Source: Aquibium sp. A9E412 (lineage in GTDB: Bacteria; Pseudomonadota; Alphaproteobacteria; Rhizobiales; Rhizobiaceae). Taken from it: DNA of 64,000 nucleotides. The notes beneath the pieces were generated by a model. That model did no database searches and was not told where the DNA came from. It was given only the letters and a program-made list of their open reading frames with translations. This document shows positions 44,983-55,726 of the stretch, in pieces. Position 1 is the stretch's first letter; every line of letters begins with the position of its first letter. Both the position numbers and the translations under genes were made by a program. The stretch covers positions 1 to 64,000 of the forward strand of contig NZ_JAOAOP010000015.1 of the NCBI RefSeq assembly GCF_030398335.1. The letters run 5' to 3'.

Positions 44983-45969
44983 TCAGCCGGCGGCGGCCGC
45001 CGGTGCCGTCGCGAGACGCGCGAGAAGGCGCCGGCGGGTCGCCTCGTCGACGAAGGCGGCCTCCAGCGCCGTGCGCGTCAGGGCGATCAGATCGGCCGGG
45101 CCGAGCCCGAAATGACGCTCGGCGAGCGCATATTCGCGCGCCAGGCTGGTCCAGAAATAGGGCGGATCGTCGGCGTTGAGCGTCACCCGGCAGCCGGCCT
45201 CGCGCAGCGCGGGGAAGGGATGGGCGGCGAAATCGGGATAGATCGACAGCGCCACGTTGGAGCCCGGGCAGCATTCCAGGACCGCGCCCTCGGCGGCGAT
45301 GCGGCGCACCAGGTCGGGGTTCTCGATGGCGCGCACGCCATGGCCGATGCGCGCCGGGGCGACGTGGTCGAGCGCGTCGGCGACGCTCTGCCAGCCGGCA
45401 AGCTCGCCGGCATGCACGGTGATGCCGAGGCCGGCCTCGCGGGCGATGGCGAAGGCGCGGGCGAAATCGGCCATGCGCCCGGCGCGCTCGTCGCCGGCCA
45501 TGCCGAAGCCGGTGACCAGCGGGTGGCCGCAGCCGGCCGCCAGCCGCGCGGCGGCCTCGACGGCGGCAGCGCCGAGGTGGCGCACGCCGATGACGATCAT
45601 GCGCGCCTCGATGCCGGCCACCGCGCGGGCGCGCGCGATGCCGGCGGCCAGCCCGGCGAGATAGGCCTGCGGCGTCAGCCCGGCCTCGCGCGCATGATCG
45701 GGCGAGACGAAGATCTCGGCGTAGAGCGCGCCGTCGCGGGCGAGCCCGGTCAGATAGGTCTCGGCCAGCGCCGCATAGTCCTCCTCGCTGCGGAACAGCG
45801 CCGAGGCGGCGTCGTAGGCGGCCAGGAAGCTGGTGAAGTCATGCCAGACATAGCGCCCGTCGCGGATGAAGGCGCTCGTGTCGGCGCCGTATTTCGCCGC
45901 CTGCCGCTCGACCAGCGCCGGCTGGGCGGCGCCCTCGATGTGGCAGTGCAGCTCGGCCATCGGCACCAT
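44983..45969 (-). CDS. add: Adenosine deaminase
   Basis: Converts adenosine to inosine, the substrate of the nearby PNP. The 328-aa TIM-barrel protein has the zinc-binding [10 protein letters not shown] at its start, HAGE (about 200), RIGHG and LNADDPPYF. The ATG at 45969 fits the conserved N terminus, with AAGGAG 12 bp upstream. It lies divergent from ubiE. Confidence 0.94.
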   Translation of the reverse strand: MVPMAELHCHIEGAAQPALVERQAAKYGADTSAFIRDGRYVWHDFTSFLAAYDAASALFRSEEDYAALAETYLTGLARDGALYAEIFVSPDHAREAGLTPQAYLAGLAAGIARARAVAGIEARMIVIGVRHLGAAAVEAAARLAAGCGHPLVTGFGMAGDERAGRMADFARAFAIAREAGLGITVHAGELAGWQSVADALDHVAPARIGHGVRAIENPDLVRRIAAEGAVLECCPGSNVALSIYPDFAAHPFPALREAGCRVTLNADDPPYFWTSLAREYALAERHFGLGPADLIALTRTALEAAFVDEATRRRLLARLATAPAAAAG

Positions 45970-46083
45970 GTCGTCCACCCGCTCCTTGCGCGCCGCGAGC
46001 GCGGCGCTACATCGCGGGCATGACAATAGCGCCGGCCGGAACCATGGGCTATGGTCCGGCCGATTTTTCGGACGGACGGGCAC

Positions 46084-46860
46084 ATGGCGACACGGCGCAC
46101 CACCGCCACCGGCGGGATGGAGACGGCTTACGGCTACCGCGAGGTGGGCGCGGGCGAGAAGCAGGGGCTGGTCAACGACGTCTTCCACCGCGTGGCCGAG
46201 CGCTACGACGTGATGAACGACCTGATGTCGGGCGGCCTGCACCGGCTGTGGAAGGAGGCCATGGTGACCTGGCTCGCGCCGCCGAAGCGGGCCGGCTGGC
46301 GCGCCCTCGACGTGGCCGGCGGCACCGGCGACATCGCCTTTCGCATCCTCGACGCGTCGGGCGGCCGGGCCGAGATCACCGTGCTCGACATCAACGGCTC
46401 GATGCTGGCGGTCGGCCGCGAGCGGGCCGAGCGCAGCGGCCGTGCCGCGCAGCTCTCCTTCATCGAGGCGAACGCCGAGGACCTGCCCTTCTCCGACGGC
46501 ACCTTCGACGCCTACACGATCGCCTTCGGCATCCGCAACGTGCCGCAGATCGACCGCGCGCTGGCCGAGGCCTTCCGGGTGCTGCGGCCGGGCGGCCGCT
46601 TCCTGTGCCTGGAGTTCTCCGAGGTCGATTCACGGCTGCTCGACAAGGCCTACGAGGCGTGGTCGTTCCAGGCGATCCCGCGCATCGGCGCGGCGGTCAC
46701 CGGCAGCGGCGAGCCCTACCGCTACCTCGTCGAATCGATCCGCAAGTTCCCCAACCAGGTGAACTTCGCCGCCATGCTGCGGCGCGCCGGCTTCGAGCGG
46801 GTCGCCTGGCGCAACCTTTCCGGCGGCATCGCGGCACTGCATTCCGGCTGGAAGCTTTGA
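46084..46860 (+). CDS. ubiE: Demethylmenaquinone/2-octaprenylphenol-type C-methyltransferase UbiE
   Basis: SAM-dependent C-methylation in ubiquinone (and, where present, menaquinone) synthesis. The 258-aa protein shows [17 protein letters not shown], the SAM-binding [23 protein letters not shown] and the C-terminal [12 protein letters not shown]. The start at 46084 matches the rhizobial N terminus; an ATG at 46051 is an alternative. It is followed 10 bp later by ubiB. Confidence 0.96.
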   Translation: MATRRTTATGGMETAYGYREVGAGEKQGLVNDVFHRVAERYDVMNDLMSGGLHRLWKEAMVTWLAPPKRAGWRALDVAGGTGDIAFRILDASGGRAEITVLDINGSMLAVGRERAERSGRAAQLSFIEANAEDLPFSDGTFDAYTIAFGIRNVPQIDRALAEAFRVLRPGGRFLCLEFSEVDSRLLDKAYEAWSFQAIPRIGAAVTGSGEPYRYLVESIRKFPNQVNFAAMLRRAGFERVAWRNLSGGIAALHSGWKL

Positions 46861-46870
46861 CCCGCCCGGC

Positions 46871-48445
46871 ATGAGCACGCCCGGCGCATATCTCCGCCTG
46901 GCGCGGGCCGGCTGGATCCTCGTGCGCGAGGGTGTGGTCGCCGCGCTGCCGGGCGAGCAGCTCACCGGCCTGCCGCGGTTCGGCTGGCGCGTGGCGCGCG
47001 CGCTGTCGCGCCGGCGTGTCGCCGGCCAGGACCGCTCCGAGCGCATGGCCAAGGCGATCGACCGGCTCGGCCCGTCCTACGTCAAGCTCGGCCAGTTCCT
47101 CGCCACGCGGCCGGACGTGGTGGGCCGCGACGTGGCGCTCGACCTGGCCAGCCTGCAGGACCGCATGTCGACCTTTCCCTCCGCGGCGGCGCGCGCGCAG
47201 ATCGCCGAATCGCTCGGCGCGCCGGTCGAGACGCTGTTCGAGGGGTTCGACGAGCCGGTCGCCGCCGCCTCCATCGCGCAGGTGCATCCGGCGATCGTGA
47301 CGCGCGACGGGGCGCCCGCGCGCGTCGCCGTCAAGGTGATCCGGCCGGGCGTGCGGCGGCGCTTCCACAACGACCTGGAAAGCTACTTCCTCGCCGCCCG
47401 GCTGCAGGAGCGCTACATGCCCGGCGCCCGCCGGCTGCGCCCGGTCGAGGTGACCGAGACGCTGGCCCAGACGACGAAGATCGAGATGGACCTGCGGCTC
47501 GAGGCGGCGGCGATCTCCGAGCTCGGCGAGAACACGCGCGACGATCCCGGCTTCCGCGTGCCGTGGGTCGACTGGCAGCGCACCGGACGCGACGTGCTGA
47601 CGCTCGAATGGATCGACGGCATCAAGATGTCGAACCTGGAGGCGCTGCAGGCGGCTGGCCACGACCTCGAGCGGCTCGCCGCGACGCTGATCCAGTCCTT
47701 CCTGCGCCACACGCTGCGCGACGGCTTCTTCCACGCCGACATGCACCCGGGCAACCTGTTCGTCGAGGGCGACGGCACCATTGTGGCGGTCGATCTGGGC
47801 ATCATGGGACGCATCGGCAAGAAGGAGCGCCGCTTCCTCGCCGAGATCCTGTACGGCTTCATCAACCGCGACTTCCGGCGCGTGGCGGAGGTGCATTTCG
47901 AGGCCGGCTACGTGCCGGCGCACCACGACGTCGCCGCCTTCGCCCAGGCGCTGCGCGCCATCGGCGAGCCGATCCACGGCCAGTCGGCCGAGACGATCTC
48001 GATGGCGCGGCTCTTGACGCTGCTGTTCGAGGTCACCGAGCTGTTCGACATGCAGACGCGGCCGGAGCTGCTTCTGCTGCAAAAGACGATGGTCGTGGTG
48101 GAGGGCGTGTCGCGCGCGCTCGACCCGCATTTCAACATGTGGAAGGCGGCCGAGCCGGTGGTGTCGGACTGGATCGCCGCCAATCTGGGGCCGCGCGGCG
48201 CGCTGGCCGACCTGCGCGAGGGCGGCGCGGCGCTGGTCTCGCTCGCCCGCCAGGCGCCCGAGCTCGCCGCCCGCAGCGAGAAGCTGGCCCGCGAGATCGA
48301 CCACATGGCCGAGCACGGGCTCAGGCTCGATGGCGAGACGGCCGACGCCGTCGGCTGGGCGGCGGCGCGGCACGGCCGGCTCGGCCGGCTGGCGCTGTGG
48401 GTGATCGCCGCCGCGCTGTTGTGGATCGCCTGGCAGGTGAGCTGA
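46871..48445 (+). CDS. ubiB: Ubiquinone biosynthesis atypical kinase/ATPase UbiB
   Basis: A 524-aa ABC1/ADCK-family protein needed for ubiquinone synthesis. It has the KxGQ motif (SYVKLGQFLATRPDVV), the Ala-rich loop AAASIAQVHP, the catalytic FHADMHPGNLF and AVDLGIMGR. A C-terminal membrane helix ends WIAWQVS. It forms an operon with ubiE and is convergent with alkB. Confidence 0.96.
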   Translation: MSTPGAYLRLARAGWILVREGVVAALPGEQLTGLPRFGWRVARALSRRRVAGQDRSERMAKAIDRLGPSYVKLGQFLATRPDVVGRDVALDLASLQDRMSTFPSAAARAQIAESLGAPVETLFEGFDEPVAAASIAQVHPAIVTRDGAPARVAVKVIRPGVRRRFHNDLESYFLAARLQERYMPGARRLRPVEVTETLAQTTKIEMDLRLEAAAISELGENTRDDPGFRVPWVDWQRTGRDVLTLEWIDGIKMSNLEALQAAGHDLERLAATLIQSFLRHTLRDGFFHADMHPGNLFVEGDGTIVAVDLGIMGRIGKKERRFLAEILYGFINRDFRRVAEVHFEAGYVPAHHDVAAFAQALRAIGEPIHGQSAETISMARLLTLLFEVTELFDMQTRPELLLLQKTMVVVEGVSRALDPHFNMWKAAEPVVSDWIAANLGPRGALADLREGGAALVSLARQAPELAARSEKLAREIDHMAEHGLRLDGETADAVGWAAARHGRLGRLALWVIAAALLWIAWQVS

Positions 48446-48479
48446 GCCGGCGGGCGCGGCGCGCCTCGCCGCGACACGC

Positions 48480-49091
48480 TCAGGCGGTGACGCGGCGCAG
48501 CGTCAGGTTGATGCGGCCGCCGTTCTTCAGCAGCGTCGAGGTGGCCGGATAGATGCGGTCGACGCCGTGATAGCAAAGCCGCCCCTCGCCGCCGAGCACG
48601 ACCACGTCGCCGCTGTTCAGGCGCAAGGAGACGGTGCGGCCGCCGCGGCGCGGCTCGCCGACGCGGAACAGGCAGGTGTCGCCGAGCGACAGCGAGACGA
48701 CCGGCGCCGACAGGTCCTGCTCGTCGCGGTCCTGGTGCAGGCCCATGCGGGCGCTGTCGGCATAGAAGTTGACGAGACAGGCCTGCGGCGGCCGCGCATC
48801 GCCCGCCACCGCCTCCCACAGCGCGACCAGCGGCGCGGGGATCGGCGGCCAGGGCCGGCCGGTCTGCGGGTGCTCGGCTTGGTAGCGGTAGCCGCGCGCC
48901 TGGTCGGTGACCCAGCCGAGCGGGCCGCAATTGGTCATCCGCACGCTCATCGGCTTGCCGGTGCGCGGCATGCGCGGCACGAAGAGCGGTGCTGTGGCGA
49001 CGACGGCGCGGATCTCGTCGACCAGCGCCTCCTGCGCGGCCCGGTCGAGATAGCCGGGCATGTGGCGCACGCCGCGCGGCAGAACCAGCAT
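48480..49091 (-). CDS. alkB: Alkylated DNA repair dioxygenase AlkB
   Basis: Fe(II)/2-oxoglutarate dioxygenase that reverses N1-methyladenine and N3-methylcytosine. The 203-aa protein has NFYADSARMGLHQDRDE (first His and Asp), CYHGVDRIYP (second His) and the C-terminal RINLTLRRV (2OG-binding Arg). It lies 10 bp downstream of arfB. Confidence 0.94.
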   Translation of the reverse strand: MLVLPRGVRHMPGYLDRAAQEALVDEIRAVVATAPLFVPRMPRTGKPMSVRMTNCGPLGWVTDQARGYRYQAEHPQTGRPWPPIPAPLVALWEAVAGDARPPQACLVNFYADSARMGLHQDRDEQDLSAPVVSLSLGDTCLFRVGEPRRGGRTVSLRLNSGDVVVLGGEGRLCYHGVDRIYPATSTLLKNGGRINLTLRRVTA

Positions 49092-49101
49092 CGCCCGGCC
49101 C

Positions 49102-49536
<435 letters not shown>

Positions 49537-49725
49537 CGGGCTCCTCGTCGTTCGACATGGCGCCGCGGCAACGCGGCGACGGCCCGCCGCGCCGCCGGCG
49601 CAAACGCGAATCTGGAGCATGACGCGGGCTTTGTCATCCCCGCCGGCGCGCCGTGCGGGCGCGGTGGCGACGGCGCGGGCCGGATCGCCGGCCGCGCGGA
49701 GAGGCGCGCGAGAGCGGCGGGCGCG

Positions 49726-51336
<1,611 letters not shown>

Positions 51337-51426
51337 CGGTCCACCACCAAGCTTTGTGCCAACAGCCGGTCGGCCGACCGGAGCCTGCCCTTACACAGGG
51401 GCAAGCCGCCTCACAATCAGAAAAGC

Positions 51427-51456
51427 GAAACGATTTCAAATCATTAATCGATTTAA
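51427..51456. promoter_or_regulatory. CG-centred dyads in the pckA-chvI gap
   Basis: Two near-palindromes with central CG, GAAACGATTTC (51427-51437) and TTAATCGATTTAA (51444-51456), lie 90-120 bp before pckA in an A/T-rich island. LacI/GalR regulators bind such sites, and PckR, a LacI-family protein, controls pckA in Sinorhizobium meliloti. Assignment to a PckR-like factor is inference. The rest of the 302-bp gap holds no gene. Confidence 0.45.
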
Positions 51457-51638
51457 ACTTTGGCCACGGCGATAAATCCTTTATATCCGGTGAAAACGGT
51501 CCGCCGGCGCCGGCCGGCGGCGGGCATGCGCCGTGACTTCGCCGGCGGCATATGCCACATTTTGTACCCAATTTGTCCTGCATCTGCGGGCCGACGCGCA
51601 GCAGGAAGGGACGCCCGCTCATGAGGGAGCCACAGGAC

Positions 51639-52340
51639 ATGGCAACGATCGCGCTTGTCGACGACGACCGCAACATCCTCACCTCGGTCTCGATCGCGCT
51701 GGAATCGGAAGGCTACCGGGTCGAGACCTACACGGACGGCGCGTCGGCGCTGGAGGGGCTGTCGGCGCGGCCGCCGAACCTCGCCATCCTCGACATCAAG
51801 ATGCCGCGCATGGACGGCATGGAGCTGTTGCGCCGGCTGCGCCAGAAGACCGACCTGCCGGTCATCTTCCTGACCTCCAAGGACGACGAGATCGACGAGC
51901 TGTTCGGCCTCAAGATGGGCGCCGACGACTTCGTGCGCAAACCGTTCTCGCAGCGCCTGCTGGTCGAGCGCGTGCGCGCGGTGCTGCGCCGGGCGAGCGC
52001 CCGCGAGGCCGGCGCCAAGGCGCCGAGCACGCAGTCGCGCTCGCTCGAGCGCGGCCAGCTCGCCATGGACCAGGAGCGCCACACCTGCACCTGGAAGGGC
52101 CAGCCGGTGACGCTGACGGTGACCGAGTTCCTCATCCTGCACGCGCTGGCGCAGCGCCCCGGCGTGGTGAAGAGCCGAGACGCGCTGATGGATTCGGCCT
52201 ATGATGAGCAGGTCTATGTCGACGACCGCACGATCGACAGCCACATCAAGCGGCTGCGCAAGAAGTTCAAGTCGGTCGACCGCGAGTTCGACATGATCGA
52301 GACGCTCTACGGCGTCGGCTACCGCTTCCGCGAGGTCTGA
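51639..52340 (+). CDS. chvI: Two-component response regulator ChvI
   Basis: An OmpR/PhoB-class regulator of 233 aa. The receiver domain (1-120) has the acidic pocket VDDD and phospho-acceptor Asp52 in [12 protein letters not shown], and the Lys in KPFSQRLL. The C-terminal winged helix (about 135-230) includes [18 protein letters not shown]. The ATG at 51639 has AGGGAG upstream and matches the family start. With ChvG it controls envelope, acid response and symbiosis/virulence genes in Rhizobiales. Confidence 0.96.
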   Translation: MATIALVDDDRNILTSVSIALESEGYRVETYTDGASALEGLSARPPNLAILDIKMPRMDGMELLRRLRQKTDLPVIFLTSKDDEIDELFGLKMGADDFVRKPFSQRLLVERVRAVLRRASAREAGAKAPSTQSRSLERGQLAMDQERHTCTWKGQPVTLTVTEFLILHALAQRPGVVKSRDALMDSAYDEQVYVDDRTIDSHIKRLRKKFKSVDREFDMIETLYGVGYRFREV

Positions 52341-52388
52341 CGCCGCGCGACGGCAGACGGGGTCATGGATCAGGACGTCAGGAGAACG

Positions 52389-54146
52389 ATGCCGGGACAG
52401 CGGCGCGCGCCGCGCGCCGCGCCGTCCGGAGTCGGCCGGCTGTCGGTGCCGCTGCGCCGCTTTCTCGGCCACCACGTCTTCTCCAGCCTCACCCGGCGCA
52501 TCCTGTTCCTCAACCTGGCCGCGCTCGGCGTGCTGGTCGTCGGCATCCTTTACATGAACCAGTTCCGCGACGGGCTGATCGACGCCCGCGTGGAAAGCCT
52601 GATGACCCAGGGCGAGATCATCGCCGGCGCCATCGCCGCCTCGGCGACGGTGGAGACCGATTCGATCATGATCGACCCGGACAAGCTGCTCGAATTGCAG
52701 GCCGGCGAGAGCCTGCCGCCCGGCTCCGACCAGCTCGACAGCTTCGATTTCCCGATCAATCCCGAGCTCGTCGCCCCGGTGCTGCGGCGGCTGATCTCGC
52801 CGACCCGCACCCGCGCGCGCATCTACGACCGCGACGCCAACCTGCTGCTCGATTCGCGGCATCTTTATTCGCGCGGCCAGATCCTGCGCTACGACCTGCC
52901 GCCGGTCGAGGAGGAGGAGACCGATCTCCTCGAGCGCGTCGGCGACTTCCTGAGCGAGCTGTTCTGGCGCTCCGACCTGCCGGTCTATCAGGAGCAGCCG
53001 GGCGGCACGGGCGCGGCCTATCCGGAAGTGATGACGGCGCTGACCGGCGTGCCGGCGACCATCGTGCGCATCAGCGAGCAGGGCGAGCAGATCGTCTCCG
53101 TCGCGGTGCCGGTGCAACGCTTCCGCGCCGTGCTCGGCGTGCTGATGCTGTCGACCCAGGGCGGCGACATCGACAAGATCGTCGCCGCCGAGCGGCGCGC
53201 CATCCTGCGCGTCTTCGCCGTGGCCGCGCTGGTCACCGCCATCCTGTCGATGCTGCTCGCCTCGACCATCGCCAATCCGCTGCGCCGGCTGTCGGCGGCG
53301 GCCGTGCGGGTCCGGCGCGGCGTCAAGGACCGCGAGGAGATCCCCGACTTCTCCGAGCGCCAGGACGAGATCGGCAATCTGTCGGTGGCGCTGCGCGACA
53401 TGACCAACGCGCTCTACGCCCGCATCGAGGCGATCGAGAGCTTCGCGGCCGACGTCGCGCACGAGCTGAAGAACCCGCTCACCTCGCTGCGCAGCGCGGT
53501 GGAGACGCTGCCGCTGGCGCGCGACGAGCGCTCGCGCGAGCGCCTGCTGGAGGTCATCCAGCACGACGTGCGCCGGCTCGACCGGCTGATCACCGACATC
53601 TCCGACGCGTCGCGGCTCGACGCCGAGCTGGCCCGCGAGGACGCCGGGCGCATCGACCTGAAGCGTTTCGTCGGCGACCTGGTCGAGACGCTGCGCGCCA
53701 CCACCGCCGGCGCCAAGAAGCCGGTCGACATCAGCTTCCACGCCGACAAGCCGCCGGCCGGCGTCAAGGGCTACTACGTGGTCGGCCACGACCTGCGGCT
53801 CGGCCAGGTGCTCACCAACCTGATCGAGAACGCGCGCTCCTTCGTGCCAGAGGAGAACGGCCGCATCCGCGTCGTGCTGTCGCGCGCGGGACGGCGCAAC
53901 GTGATCGCGGTCGAGGACAACGGGCCGGGCATCCGGGTGGAGAACATCGAGCGCATCTTCGAGCGCTTCTACACCGACCGGCCGGCCGGCGAGGCGTTCG
54001 GCCAGAACTCGGGCCTCGGCCTGTCGATCTCGCGGCAGATCGTCGAGGCGCATGGCGGCTCGCTGTCGGCGGAGAACATGCCCGGCGCGAAACCCGGCGA
54101 CATCCGCGGCGCGCGCTTCGTCGTCACCCTGCCGTCGGACGGCTGA
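52389..54146 (+). CDS. chvG: Sensor histidine kinase ChvG (ExoS-type)
   Basis: A 585-aa membrane sensor. It has a first helix near residues 40-60 (ILFLNLAALGVLVVGILYM), a periplasmic sensor region to ~275, a second helix (VFAVAALVTAILSMLL), a HAMP domain, and the H-box DVAHELKNPLTSL with phospho-His358. A HATPase domain follows (VEDNGPGI, NSGLGLSI). The ATG at 52389 follows AGGAG; an in-frame ATG at 52365 adds 8 residues without a good site. It forms an operon with chvI and hprK. Confidence 0.95.
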   Translation: MPGQRRAPRAAPSGVGRLSVPLRRFLGHHVFSSLTRRILFLNLAALGVLVVGILYMNQFRDGLIDARVESLMTQGEIIAGAIAASATVETDSIMIDPDKLLELQAGESLPPGSDQLDSFDFPINPELVAPVLRRLISPTRTRARIYDRDANLLLDSRHLYSRGQILRYDLPPVEEEETDLLERVGDFLSELFWRSDLPVYQEQPGGTGAAYPEVMTALTGVPATIVRISEQGEQIVSVAVPVQRFRAVLGVLMLSTQGGDIDKIVAAERRAILRVFAVAALVTAILSMLLASTIANPLRRLSAAAVRVRRGVKDREEIPDFSERQDEIGNLSVALRDMTNALYARIEAIESFAADVAHELKNPLTSLRSAVETLPLARDERSRERLLEVIQHDVRRLDRLITDISDASRLDAELAREDAGRIDLKRFVGDLVETLRATTAGAKKPVDISFHADKPPAGVKGYYVVGHDLRLGQVLTNLIENARSFVPEENGRIRVVLSRAGRRNVIAVEDNGPGIRVENIERIFERFYTDRPAGEAFGQNSGLGLSISRQIVEAHGGSLSAENMPGAKPGDIRGARFVVTLPSDG

Positions 54147-54149
54147 GCC

Positions 54150-54611
54150 GTGCCGGCGGCGGTCAACCGCCACGCCACGGCCGTCGTCGTCGGCGAGCGC
54201 GGCATCCTGATCCTCGGCCCGTCGGGCAGCGGCAAGAGCCGCCTGGCGCTCGCGCTGCTCGGCCATGCGCGCGGCCACGGCCTGTTCGCCCGTCTCGTCG
54301 CCGACGACCAGGTGTATCTCGCTGCCGCCGGCGGCCGGCTGCTCGCCGCCGCGCCGGCGCCGATCGCCGGGCTCGTCGAGGTGCGCGGCGCCGGTCCCGT
54401 GCCGCTCATGCATCAGCCGCGCGCGGTGATCGACCTCGCCGTGAGCCTGGTGCCGGCGGCCGAGGCGCCGCGCGTTCCGGAGCCAGGCCGCATGGCGCTT
54501 GCCGGCGTCGACGTGCCGCACCTGGCGCTCGCCGAGCGCGATACCGGCGCGGCGACGGCGGTGTTCGCGGCGCTCGGCCTCGCGCCATTTTGCCGCGCAA
54601 GCATCGTCTGA
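54150..54611 (+). CDS. hprK: HPr kinase/phosphorylase, short alphaproteobacterial form
   Basis: A 153-aa protein corresponding only to the C-terminal catalytic domain of Firmicutes HprK (~310 aa). The Walker A is GPSGSGKSRLALALL (about 23-37), followed by RLVADDQV and ...RGAGPVPL. This short form is standard in alphaproteobacteria. It begins with GTG 3 bp after chvG. It phosphorylates HPr in a regulatory PTS without sugar permeases nearby. Confidence 0.93.
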   Translation: MPAAVNRHATAVVVGERGILILGPSGSGKSRLALALLGHARGHGLFARLVADDQVYLAAAGGRLLAAAPAPIAGLVEVRGAGPVPLMHQPRAVIDLAVSLVPAAEAPRVPEPGRMALAGVDVPHLALAERDTGAATAVFAALGLAPFCRASIV

Positions 54612-54644
54612 GCGGGCGAATCCGCGCGGCGTGTCGATTTTGGG

Positions 54645-54673
54645 CTTGTCAATGCCCGGCGGGCTGACAAGAT
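54645..54673 (+). promoter_or_regulatory. Dyad overlapping a candidate promoter before manX/ptsH
   Basis: TTGTCA (54646-54651) and TGACAA (54665-54670) flank an inner GCCCG/CGGGC repeat, together a nearly perfect 25-bp palindrome. It coincides with a promoter-like CTTGTC (54645-54650), 17-bp spacer and CAAGAT (54668-54673). The arrangement suggests repressor control or a strong hairpin in the 264-bp hprK-manX gap. No gene is visible in the rest of the gap. Confidence 0.45.
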
Positions 54674-54875
54674 AGCGGGTCATGTGCGCGGTCGCGACGC
54701 GGCCACGCATCCTCCGGTCCGCACCCGGCGGGGCGGCCGGCAACCACAAGACCCAATGCCGTATGGCAAAGTGACGGGATAGGCACGTGACGAGTTCAAC
54801 CGCCGGACCGGCCGGGGCATCCGGGTCCGACGCAAGCGGCAGTCCCGCGCGCGGGTGCCGGGGAAACGCGGGCGC

Positions 54876-55277
54876 ATGATCGGCGTCGTACTGGTGACCC
54901 ACGGCCGGCTGGCCGACGAGTTCCGCCATGCGGTGGAGCATGTCGTCGGCGCGCAGGACAATTTCGAGACGGTGTCGATCGGCGCCGAGGACGACATGGA
55001 GCAGCGCCGCCGCGACATCATCGACGCGGTGGCGCGCGCCGACACTGGCAGCGGCGTCGTCATCCTGACCGACATGTTCGGCGGCACGCCCTCCAACCTG
55101 GCGATCTCGGTGATGGAGCCCGGCCGCATCGAGGTGGTCGCCGGCATGAACCTGCCGATGCTCATCAAGCTGTCGAGCGTGCGCAGCCGCGACGACATGG
55201 CCGCCGCGCTCGACGAGGCGCAGAACGCCGGCCGCAAATACATCAACGTCGCCAGCCAGATCCTCAACGGCAAATGA
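54876..55277 (+). CDS. PTS EIIA component, mannose family (regulatory)
   Basis: A 133-aa EIIA-Man-fold protein with the phospho-acceptor His9 in GVVLVTHGRLA and TDMFGGTPSNLA further on. No EIIB/C/D genes accompany it, so it probably serves as a phospho-sensor output. The ATG at 54876 is preferred; a GTG at 54855 would add seven residues. It overlaps the HPr gene by 4 bp. Confidence 0.92.
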   Translation: MIGVVLVTHGRLADEFRHAVEHVVGAQDNFETVSIGAEDDMEQRRRDIIDAVARADTGSGVVILTDMFGGTPSNLAISVMEPGRIEVVAGMNLPMLIKLSSVRSRDDMAAALDEAQNAGRKYINVASQILNGK

Positions 55278-55576
55278 CCGCGCTCAGCCCTCCGCACGGC
55301 ACCGACGCCATCCGCCGCCGCTTCTCGATCGTCAACCAGCGCGGCCTGCATGCCCGCGCCTCGGCCAAGTTCGTGCAGATCGTCGGCAGCCACGACGCCC
55401 GCGTCGAGGTCGAGAAGGACGGCATCACGGTCGGCGGCACCTCGATCATGGGGCTGATGATGCTGGCCGCCAGCCCCGGCTGCTGCATCACCGTGACGGC
55501 GCGCGGCCCGCAGGCCGAGGCGGTGATGGCGGCGCTCGAGGGCCTGGTGGCGGGCCGCTTCGGCGAGGAGAGCTGA
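55274..55576 (+). CDS. ptsH: Phosphocarrier protein HPr
   Basis: A 100-aa HPr with the active His26 in NQRGLHARASAKFV and the HprK-target serine region GGTSIMGLMMLAAS. Receives phosphate from EI (not in the window) and can be modified by HprK encoded just upstream. It is coupled to the EIIA gene. Confidence 0.95.
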   Translation: MTALSPPHGTDAIRRRFSIVNQRGLHARASAKFVQIVGSHDARVEVEKDGITVGGTSIMGLMMLAASPGCCITVTARGPQAEAVMAALEGLVAGRFGEES

Positions 55577-55613
55577 GGCGGACGCGGGCGGCTGCCCGGC
55601 ACCATATGCAGGG

Positions 55614-55629
55614 ATAAAGATTTCTTTAT
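55614..55629. promoter_or_regulatory. Operator-like palindrome before ahcY
   Basis: ATAAAGA and TCTTTAT, perfectly complementary 7-bp arms with two bases between, lie 98 bp before the ahcY start in A/T-rich sequence. ArsR-family SahR repressors, which respond to S-adenosylhomocysteine, are known to control ahcY in many Proteobacteria. Matching this site to SahR is inference. Promoter-like TTGTCG and CTAGGC boxes follow downstream. Confidence 0.55.
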
Positions 55630-55726
55630 ATCCCGTTGTCGACCGGCCGGCGATCTGCTAGGCAGACGGCGGTTTGGCGCCGGCCTTCGGCCGCGCGCGC
55701 AGGATTCTTTCGACAGGAGAGGCGCA

